The notes under the pieces are model-generated. The model saw only the letters and a program-made list of their open reading frames with translations. It had not been told where the DNA came from and searched no databases. Of a DNA stretch of 5,082 bases, positions 1-5,082 are shown piece by piece. Origin of the DNA: Frankiaceae bacterium (GTDB lineage: Bacteria > Actinomycetota > Actinomycetes > JAVEEJ01); NCBI GenBank assembly GCA_030840515.1, contig JAVEEJ010000271.1, positions 1 through 5,082 on the forward strand, read 5' to 3'. A program made the position numbers and the translations under genes. How positions within the stretch are numbered: the stretch's first letter is position 1; every line of letters begins with the position of its first letter.

Positions 1-347
1 GTGCTCGTCTTGCCCGAAGAGCCTGTGACACCGACGATTTTTGCCTGCGGGAGCCGGCCGAGCGTTCCTGCCGCAAGCCGGCCGAGCCCTGCCACCGTGT
101 CGTCCACGAGGACTGCCGGACCACCCACGGGCCGCGAGGCAAGCAGCGCTGCGGCACCGGCTGCGAACGCCTGGTCGGCGTACTCGTGCCCATCCACGCG
201 CTCGCCGCGCACAGCGACGAACACAGCGCCCGGCACCACGTCCCTCGAGTCCGAGACGACAGGCCCGGGTATCGGCGCTGCCGGGTCGAGCCCGTCGAGC
301 GCGCCGCCGGCGAGCGTGGCCAGCTCCCCGGCGGTGAGCGGGATCAT
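1..347 (-). CDS. murF: UDP-N-acetylmuramoyl-tripeptide--D-alanyl-D-alanine ligase, N-terminal part (cut by left edge)
   Basis: MurF is the cytoplasmic ATP-dependent ligase that adds D-Ala-D-Ala to UDP-MurNAc-tripeptide, the last soluble step of peptidoglycan precursor synthesis. I translated 115 complete codons from the ATG at 347-345. The fragment starts MIPLTAGELATLAGG. It holds the N-terminal substrate-binding domain, with VSDSR at residues 31-35 and VFVAVRGERVDGHEYADQA at about 42-60. It ends in the Mur-ligase ATP-binding P-loop GVTGSSGKTS (106-115); GSSGKTS at this place is typical of MurF. The central ATPase domain and C-terminal domain, roughly three quarters of a usual 450-480 residue protein, lie off the left edge. 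The start ATG overlaps the murE stop as ATGA and has a GGGAG ribosome-binding sequence five bases upstream, so the start is well supported. No frameshift is seen in the visible part. Confidence 0.95.
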   Translation of the reverse strand, partial: MIPLTAGELATLAGGALDGLDPAAPIPGPVVSDSRDVVPGAVFVAVRGERVDGHEYADQAFAAGAAALLASRPVGGPAVLVDDTVAGLGRLAAGTLGRLPQAKIVGVTGSSGKTS

Positions 348-1852
348 GCGAGCTCCCGGATGGCCTGCCGCAGCACGTCGCGGTCGTCGAACGGCGTGAC
401 GGTCCCGCCCGACTCCTGGCCTTGCTCGTGGCCTTTGCCGAGGATGACCACGACGTCCCCGGGGGCCGCGGAGCGTACGGCGGCGCGGATGGCTGAGGCG
501 CGATCGGGATCGACGAGTACGCCGTCCTCGCGGGTGACGCCGGCTTGCATGGCCGCGAGGATCGCCTCGGGGTCCTCCGACCTCGGGTTGTCGCTGGTCA
601 GCACCGCGATGTCGGCGCCGTCGGCCAGAGCGGCCCCCATCAGGGGCCGCTTGTCGGCGTCGCGGTCTCCGCCGCACCCCAGCACGCCGATGACCCGCCC
701 CTCATGTCCGGCGAGCCGGCGGGCCTCGACCAGAACGCGTTCCACCGCGTCGGGGCTGTGCGCGTAGTCGACGAGCGCCAGGAAGCGCTGCCCTGCGTCC
801 ACCCGCTCCATCCGGCCGGGCACCGCGCGCACCCCTGACACGCCCCGCACGGCCGGCTCGGCATCCACGCCCGCCTCCACCAGCATGGCGATGGCGAGCG
901 CGGCGTTGAGCACGTTGAAGGCGCCGGGCAGGGCGACGGCTGCGGCAAGCCGCCCGGCGGGACCGTCGAGCTCGAAGTGGCTGGCGCCCTCGGCGTCCAC
1001 CTGAACCCGGGAGACCTGCCAGTCACCGGCGACGGTCGTGGTCAGCGAGCGCACTGGAATCCCGCTGATCTGCAGCAGCCGCTGCCCCCACGGCTCGTCT
1101 GCAACCACCACACCGAGGGGGGCATAGCCGGGGGCGAACAGAGCAGCCTTGGCCAGGAAGTAGTCCTCGAGGTCGCGATGGAAGTCCAGGTGGTCCTGCG
1201 AAAGGCCGGTGAAGCCAACCGCCCGGAACGTCGTACCCAGCACACGGCCCAGTGCCAGTGCGTGGCTGGAGACCTCCATCGCCGCTGCAGCCACGCCGCG
1301 TTCGCGCATCACGGCGAACAGCGCCTGCAGATCCGTTGCCTCAGGCGTGGTGCGGACGCTCGGCAGCACCTCGCCGCCGACGCGGGTCTCGACCGTGCCC
1401 ACAAGTCCGGTCCGGTGAGCGGCGGCGCGCAGTCCGGCCTCGAGCAGGTAGCTCGTCGTCGTCTTGCCGTTGGTGCCGGTGGTTCCCAGCAGCAGCAGCC
1501 CATCGGCCGGGTTGCCGTAGACCGCGGCTGCGACCGGACCGAGCACTGCGCGCGGGTCATCGACCACGACGGGGACCAGGCCCGCGGCCCGCACGGCGTC
1601 GGCCCCCGCTGGATCGGTGAGCGCCGCGACGGCACCCGCGGACGCCACCTCTGCGGCGAAGGCGGCGCCGTGGACGCGGGCGCCTGGAAGGGCGGCGTAC
1701 AGGTCGCCCGGACGCACGGCGCGCGAGTCGTGGGTGACCCCCGTGACTGCGGTGTCGGTGCCCGTGTCAGGAGCCCCGGCGACGGCCGCGATCCGGCTCA
1801 GCCCGACGGGGGCTACCCGCTCCGGACGGGGCGGGACGTTGGCGCTGGGCAC
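344..1852 (-). CDS. murE: UDP-N-acetylmuramoyl-L-alanyl-D-glutamate--diaminopimelate ligase
   Basis: MurE is the cytoplasmic ATP-dependent ligase that adds the third amino acid, diaminopimelate, to UDP-MurNAc-L-Ala-D-Glu. The 502 residues are the normal family length and all landmarks are present. These are HDSR (41-44) in the uridine-binding domain, P-loop GTTGTNGKTTT (123-133), TTPEAT (168-173), EVSSHAL (193-199), LSQDHLDFH (217-225), the probable carbamylated lysine K235 in YFLAKAALF, FNVLN (312-316), DYAHSPD (362-368), GCGGDRDADKRP (392-403), DNPR (421-424) and GKGHE (472-476). DNPR is the signature of diaminopimelate-adding enzymes; lysine-adding forms differ there. It does not by itself separate meso-DAP from LL-DAP. 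The start is GTG at 1852, 10 bases after the ftsI TAA. An in-frame TGA at 1888-1886 with no better start between limits extension, and no clear Shine-Dalgarno precedes it. The stop overlaps murF by 4 bases. Confidence 0.97.
   Translation of the reverse strand: MPSANVPPRPERVAPVGLSRIAAVAGAPDTGTDTAVTGVTHDSRAVRPGDLYAALPGARVHGAAFAAEVASAGAVAALTDPAGADAVRAAGLVPVVVDDPRAVLGPVAAAVYGNPADGLLLLGTTGTNGKTTTSYLLEAGLRAAAHRTGLVGTVETRVGGEVLPSVRTTPEATDLQALFAVMRERGVAAAAMEVSSHALALGRVLGTTFRAVGFTGLSQDHLDFHRDLEDYFLAKAALFAPGYAPLGVVVADEPWGQRLLQISGIPVRSLTTTVAGDWQVSRVQVDAEGASHFELDGPAGRLAAAVALPGAFNVLNAALAIAMLVEAGVDAEPAVRGVSGVRAVPGRMERVDAGQRFLALVDYAHSPDAVERVLVEARRLAGHEGRVIGVLGCGGDRDADKRPLMGAALADGADIAVLTSDNPRSEDPEAILAAMQAGVTREDGVLVDPDRASAIRAAVRSAAPGDVVVILGKGHEQGQESGGTVTPFDDRDVLRQAIRELA
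353..357 (-). promoter_or_regulatory. Ribosome-binding site of murF
   Basis: On the minus strand GGGAG lies five bases before the murF ATG, inside the last codons of murE. It supports that start and suggests murF can be initiated de novo as well as by ribosomes finishing murE. Confidence 0.6.
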
Positions 1853-1862
1853 GGCGGCGAGG

Positions 1863-3839
1863 TTACCCGCGACCGCGGTCGTAGCTCAGGCGCAGGACAG
1901 GCGGCTGGGTCAGAGTGGGCACGATCTGCCTGCTCTGCAAGGCAAATGCCATCACGTCGTGGAAGACAGGCGCCGCAACCGTTCCGCCGAAGTGACCGCG
2001 CACCGGTGCTTGAAGCACCACCTCGACGAGCAGCTGCGGATCGTCGGCCGGGGCGAAGCCGACGAAGCTGGACGTGTACCCGCGGTAGCAGCCACAGGCG
2101 GAGTCGACGCGCTGCGAGGTGCCGGTCTTGCCGGCGACGCGGTAGCCGTTGATCCGCGCGGCAGGAGCGGTCCCGTTGTCGGACGTCACCGCCTCGAGCA
2201 TCTCGCGCAGCGTGTGCGCCGTCGTGGCAGAGATGACCCGACGGGTAGCGGGGTGCGCAGCCGCAACGAGCTTGCCGTCGAGCACCGTTCCGCGGACGAC
2301 GTGCGGCGCGACCCGCACCCCTCCGTTGGCGACTGTCGCGTAGACACTGGCCACCTGCATCGCGGTGACGGAGAGCCCCTGGCCGAAGGGGATCGTGTAC
2401 TGCTGCGTGCCGCTCCAGCTCTCGACGTCGGGCAGGATCCCCCGCTCCTCACCAGGCAGCCCGGATCCCGACTTCGCGCCGAAGCCGAACGAGCGCAGGA
2501 ACCCGTAGAGCCGTTCCTTGCCCACCTGTCGCGAGAGCATGATCGTGCCGATGTTGCTGGACTTCGCGAGCACTCCGGCGAAGGTGAGGTGCTCGGTGCC
2601 GTGCTTCTCCGCGTCGTGGAAGGTCTTGCCGGCGAGGCGCAGTGTTGGGGGCACCGTGACCGGCGTGGTGACGTCGACGAGGCCGAGCTCGAGTGCTGCT
2701 GCGGCGGTGATGACCTTGTTGACGCTGCCCGGCTCGTAGACGTCTGAGACGGCGCGGTTCTGCAGGTCCTCCGCGCTCGCCGCTGACGTGTCCGACGGGT
2801 CGAAGCTCGGGGCGGTCGCCACGGCCAGCAGCTCACCCGAGCGCGGGTCCATCACGATGACCGTGCCGCTCTTCGCCCCGGTCTTGCGCACCTGGTCGGC
2901 GATCGCCTGCTGCGCCATCCACTGAATGTCGCGGTCGATGGTGAGCGCCACCGACTGGCCAGCCTTGGGTGAGCGCAACGCGGACTCGCCGAGCGGGATC
3001 TGCTGGCCGTTGCGACCGATCTCGAGCTTCTCCCAGCCGTCCGTGCCGCGCAGCAGGCGGTCGAGCCCGTACTCGAGCCCGGCCAGTCCCTTTCCGTCGC
3101 GACTCACGAAGCCGGTGAGGTTGGCCGCGACCTGTGACTCCGGGTAGATGCGCTTGCGCTCCGGCAGGACGCCGATGCCGCCGAGCTTCGCCACGGACAC
3201 CGCCGCCATGACCTCGCGAGCCTTGGCAGGCTCGAGGCCGCGCGCGAGGTAGACGAATGCGGTGCCTTTGCGGGTGAGCTTGGCAAGGAGGTCGGGTGCG
3301 TCCATCCCGAGCAGCGGTGCAAGGACCGATGCGGTGGTGTGCGCGTCCTTGACGTCGCGCGGGTCGGCGTACACGGCCCGTGCTTCCACTGTGGTGGCAA
3401 GCACCTGTCCGTCGCGGTCGACGATGTCACCGCGCGCCGCGGCGAGGGTCACGGTGCGGAGGCGCTGCTTCTCGGCCGCGTTGGCGAAGGCCGGCGCCTC
3501 GAGTCCCTGGAACTGGAGGAGACGTCCGGCGAAGATGACGAGGATCCCCGCGACGAGCCACTGCGCCAGGCGCACCCGTCGGGTCGGGTCGCCGAGCCGC
3601 ATCAGCTGGGGGCGCCGCTTCGGGGCGGGACGACGAGCAGGTGCAGCACGACCAGCGGGTGCACGACGACGAGCGGGTGCAGCGCCACGAGCGGGTGCAG
3701 CACGGCGAGCAGGTGCCGGGCGACCTGCCGGAACTGCCCGCCTAACCGGCGCGCGTCGACCGGTCGCGGGGGTGGCACGCTGAGTTGCTTTGCCGCCTCG
3801 CGGAGCCCCGCCGCGGCCCTGCGGAGGACGCGCGGTCAC
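1863..3839 (-). CDS. ftsI: FtsI/PBP3-type septal peptidoglycan D,D-transpeptidase (Class B penicillin-binding protein)
   Basis: This protein cross-links peptidoglycan stem peptides outside the membrane at the division septum, where Class B enzymes work with the FtsW glycosyltransferase. The 658 residues comprise a basic Ala/Pro/Arg-rich cytoplasmic tail (about 1-90) with hexapeptide repeats at 37-78, one signal-anchor membrane segment (about 92-110), a dimerisation/pedestal domain opening with RGDIVDRDG (136-144), and a transpeptidase domain (about 325-635). The catalytic motifs are complete: SVNK (372-375, Ser372 the acylated nucleophile) after YEPG, SSN (427-429) and KTGT (571-574). Cys582 and Cys584 form a CGCY motif just after KTGT. 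No PASTA domain follows. The GTG start (3839-3837) overlaps the upstream stop as GTGA and has GAGG eight bases upstream. Position between an FtsL-like gene and murE is the classic dcw place for ftsI. Its tail is longer than in enterobacterial FtsI, as is common in actinobacterial homologues. Confidence 0.96.
   Translation of the reverse strand: MTARPPQGRGGAPRGGKATQRATPATGRRAPVRRAVPAGRPAPARRAAPARGAAPARRRAPAGRAAPARRPAPKRRPQLMRLGDPTRRVRLAQWLVAGILVIFAGRLLQFQGLEAPAFANAAEKQRLRTVTLAAARGDIVDRDGQVLATTVEARAVYADPRDVKDAHTTASVLAPLLGMDAPDLLAKLTRKGTAFVYLARGLEPAKAREVMAAVSVAKLGGIGVLPERKRIYPESQVAANLTGFVSRDGKGLAGLEYGLDRLLRGTDGWEKLEIGRNGQQIPLGESALRSPKAGQSVALTIDRDIQWMAQQAIADQVRKTGAKSGTVIVMDPRSGELLAVATAPSFDPSDTSAASAEDLQNRAVSDVYEPGSVNKVITAAAALELGLVDVTTPVTVPPTLRLAGKTFHDAEKHGTEHLTFAGVLAKSSNIGTIMLSRQVGKERLYGFLRSFGFGAKSGSGLPGEERGILPDVESWSGTQQYTIPFGQGLSVTAMQVASVYATVANGGVRVAPHVVRGTVLDGKLVAAAHPATRRVISATTAHTLREMLEAVTSDNGTAPAARINGYRVAGKTGTSQRVDSACGCYRGYTSSFVGFAPADDPQLLVEVVLQAPVRGHFGGTVAAPVFHDVMAFALQSRQIVPTLTQPPVLRLSYDRGRG
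3631..3720 (-). repeat. Five tandem 18-bp repeats coding for Pro-Ala-Arg hexapeptides in the FtsI tail
   Basis: On the plus strand five direct units start at 3631, 3649, 3667, 3685 and 3703, close to cgacgagcgggtgcagca. They differ from one another at a few positions, and a degenerate sixth follows at 3721-3738. Because 18 is a multiple of three, the array keeps frame and encodes FtsI hexads of the type PA(R/G)RAA: PAGRPA, PARRAA, PARGAA, PARRRA, PAGRAA, PARRPA, then a diverged PKRRPQ (residues 37-78). The segment is predicted to be disordered, strongly positive and cytoplasmic. Confidence 0.9.
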
Positions 3840-4378
3840 GGCGTGCGCCTCGGCGTCGGCGTGGTGGGCTTCGTCGTGTTGGTGGTGTTGGCCGTCTTCA
3901 CGGTCGGGGCGGTCGTCTTGGCGGGCATCGACGGTGTGGTTTTCGCCGGCGCCAGCGGTGCGACGTAGGGACGCTTCGCGACGGTCGGGTGCCCCAGCAC
4001 CTTGCCGTCACTGGTGCGGATGAAGGCCGGGTCCCGCACCTGCACGAGGCCGAGCCGGCGCGCCTTCTCCGCAAGCACCAGCGGTGAGCCTTCGAGCGAG
4101 ACGCCGGTCTGCAGCTGCTGCTGCTCGTCGGTGAGCGCGGCGGTGCGGCGCTGCAGGTCGTGCACGGTGAATGCACCCTGCGCGAGGACGGTGTTGAGCA
4201 GCAGCAGGCACATCAGCCCGAGGCTCAGCAGTGCGGCGACGCAGATGACGAACGGCGCCCGCGGCGCGCGCGAGGGACTCGGCAGCACCAGGGACAGTGG
4301 TGGCCGCGACGGCTTGGCCTTGGCACCTGGACGCGGTCGTGCAACCGGGATCCGGACCGCGGGCGCGCGGGTGGTCAT
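3836..4378 (-). CDS. ftsL: FtsL-like bitopic cell division protein
   Basis: This is a small single-pass divisome protein. FtsL-family members bind FtsB/DivIC and FtsQ/DivIB and help activate the septal synthase FtsW-FtsI. The 180 residues show a basic, proline-rich cytoplasmic N-terminus (1-41), one hydrophobic segment (about 43-65, VICVAALLSLGLMCLLLLNTV), then a heptad-like coil region (about 68-92, with DLQRRTAALTDEQQQLQ). SPLVLAEKARRLGLV (98-112) follows, matching the usual FtsL/DivIC motif after the coil. The C-terminus (about 143-180) is a Thr/Pro/Lys/Asn-rich tail with two PAKTT copies. The ATG overlaps the rsmH stop as ATGA and has GGGAGG upstream. Family identity rests on topology and on its place between rsmH and ftsI, since FtsL sequences are poorly conserved. 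Automated pipelines may call it a septum formation initiator or hypothetical protein. The alternative is a DivIC/FtsB-like protein, but those usually map elsewhere. Confidence 0.85.
   Translation of the reverse strand: MTTRAPAVRIPVARPRPGAKAKPSRPPLSLVLPSPSRAPRAPFVICVAALLSLGLMCLLLLNTVLAQGAFTVHDLQRRTAALTDEQQQLQTGVSLEGSPLVLAEKARRLGLVQVRDPAFIRTSDGKVLGHPTVAKRPYVAPLAPAKTTPSMPAKTTAPTVKTANTTNTTKPTTPTPRRTP
3848..3851 (-). promoter_or_regulatory. Probable ribosome-binding site of ftsI
   Basis: GAGG on the minus strand, eight bases before the ftsI GTG and inside the end of the FtsL-like gene. It is a short match, but the spacing is good and it agrees with the GTGA stop/start overlap, supporting 3839 as the start. 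Confidence 0.45.
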
Positions 4379-5082
4379 GCCGCCTCCCGCAGCCGCTCAG
4401 CAGCGCGCAGCCGTGCCGGGGCTGACCGCGGGTTGCTCGCGACCTCCTCGTCGCTGGGCAGCTCGGCACCCCGGGTGAGCAGCCGCAGCTGCGGCTCGTG
4501 GCCAGGCAGGTCCACCGGCAGGTCGATCGGTGAGGTGCTGACCGCAAGCGGTGCGAAGGCCCGCTTCACGAGCCTGTCCTCGAGCGACTGATAGCTCAGC
4601 ACGACGATGCGCCCGGCCACCGCCAGCGCATCGATCGCGGCGGGCAGTGCGGCCTCGAGGGCGGCCAGCTCGCCGTTGACCTCGATCCGCAGTGCCTGGA
4701 AGGTGCGCTTCGCCGGGTTGCCTCCGGTGCGGCGCGTAGCGGCCGGGATCGCGTCGCGGACCAGCTCGACAAGTCGCGCGGTCGACGTCACCGGGTGCCG
4801 TGAGCGCTCACGAACGACGGCGTCGGCGATGCGCCGGGCGAACCGCTCCTCGCCGTACTCGCGCAGCACCCTCGCGATCGCCGCCGCGTCATAGCTGTTG
4901 AGCAGCTCCGCCGCGGTGATCCCGCGGGTCGGGTCCATGCGCATGTCGAGCGGAGCGTCGTGGGCGTAGGAGAAGCCGCGCTCGACCTTGTCCAGCTGCA
5001 GTGAGGAGACACCGAGGTCGAACAGGATTCCGTCGACGCGCGCCAACCCCTGGTCGGCGAGGACGGCGGGCAGCTCGTCGTA
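4375..5082 (-). CDS. rsmH: 16S rRNA (cytosine(1402)-N(4))-methyltransferase, C-terminal part (cut by right edge)
   Basis: RsmH (MraW) uses S-adenosylmethionine to N4-methylate C1402 of 16S rRNA in the ribosomal decoding centre. The frame stays open to base 5082 and gives 235 residues. A TTG at 5046 is only an internal codon, because conserved-looking sequence (YDELPAVLADQG) continues upstream of it. Numbering from the right edge, visible family motifs are DGILFDLGVSSLQLD (17-31), GFSY (37-40), PLDMRMD (44-50), LNSY (61-64), AKRTFQALRIEVN (124-136), SYQSLEDRLVK (163-173) and NPRSAPARLRAAE (217-229). Roughly the first 80-100 residues of a usual protein of about 310-340 are missing, including the start and the first glycine-rich SAM-binding motif. 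The stop overlaps the next gene as ATGA. rsmH is normally the first or second gene of the dcw cluster, so the operon promoter and any mraZ should lie beyond the right edge. Confidence 0.96.
   Translation of the reverse strand, partial: YDELPAVLADQGLARVDGILFDLGVSSLQLDKVERGFSYAHDAPLDMRMDPTRGITAAELLNSYDAAAIARVLREYGEERFARRIADAVVRERSRHPVTSTARLVELVRDAIPAATRRTGGNPAKRTFQALRIEVNGELAALEAALPAAIDALAVAGRIVVLSYQSLEDRLVKRAFAPLAVSTSPIDLPVDLPGHEPQLRLLTRGAELPSDEEVASNPRSAPARLRAAERLREAA
4383..4388 (-). promoter_or_regulatory. Ribosome-binding site of the FtsL-like gene
   Basis: GGGAGG on the minus strand, four bases before the ATG at 4378 and within the last codons of rsmH. It is the strongest Shine-Dalgarno in the window, though its spacing is slightly short. 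It fixes the start at the ATGA overlap. Confidence 0.65.

Noticed and set aside
1870..1881. Perfect 12-bp palindrome cgaccgcggtcg at the 3' end of ftsI, just before murE
   Set aside because: As RNA it can form only a four-pair stem with a four-base loop, with no U-tract. It lies within conserved-frame ftsI codons (YDRGRG) and is compatible with chance in GC-rich DNA, so I do not call it a terminator or operator.
2724..2735. SVNK as an altered, possibly inactive, catalytic SxxK motif in FtsI
   Set aside because: The Ser and Lys are intact and the two middle residues vary in the family. SSN and KTGT are also intact, so the enzyme should be active.
977..2747. Long plus-strand open frames opposite murE and ftsI (977-2152 and 1617-2747)
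   Set aside because: They lie entirely antisense to genes with complete family motifs. Their translations are Arg/Gly/Ala-rich without recognisable domains, as expected for shadow frames in GC-rich DNA.
3339..3968. Plus-strand open frame with Thr/Ser/Gly/Cys repeats such as TTSGCS
   Set aside because: The repeats are the antisense reading of the 18-bp array coding for the FtsI tail. There is no independent start signal or domain, and the ftsI/ftsL frames explain the region.
5044..5046. TTG at 5046 as the true start of rsmH
   Set aside because: The reading frame stays open to the window edge with in-family sequence upstream, and a start here would remove the SAM-binding N-terminus. The gene is simply cut by the window.

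Overview
The window is a stretch of the division and cell wall (dcw) cluster of a GC-rich bacterium, almost certainly an actinobacterium. The evidence is strong G/C bias at third codon positions, GTG starts, a Class B penicillin-binding protein with a long Ala/Pro/Arg-rich cytoplasmic tail, and the gene order rsmH-ftsL-ftsI-murE-murF. I cannot name the genus from the sequence.

All five genes lie on the minus strand, so transcription runs from high to low coordinates: rsmH (5' end cut by the right edge, 5082-4375), an FtsL-like divisome protein (4378-3836), ftsI (3839-1863), murE (1852-344) and murF (347 down to the left edge, cut). The only intergenic DNA is 10 bases between ftsI and murE. 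The other three junctions are 4-base start/stop overlaps (ATGA, GTGA, ATGA), which indicates one mRNA with translational coupling. There are no RNA genes, mobile elements, CRISPR arrays or terminators. The promoter and any mraZ gene would lie beyond the right edge.

The products serve septal growth. RsmH modifies the 16S rRNA decoding centre. The FtsL-like protein and FtsI are membrane components of the divisome, FtsI being the septal transpeptidase. MurE and MurF add the third amino acid and the D-Ala-D-Ala dipeptide to the cytoplasmic peptidoglycan precursor whose lipid-linked form FtsI later cross-links.

This is an ordinary, intact housekeeping locus, and I found no novel system. The parts that look lineage-specific are two low-complexity tails: a hexapeptide repeat encoded by an 18-bp tandem repeat in the FtsI N-terminus, and a Thr/Pro/Lys-rich extracytoplasmic C-terminus on the FtsL-like protein.
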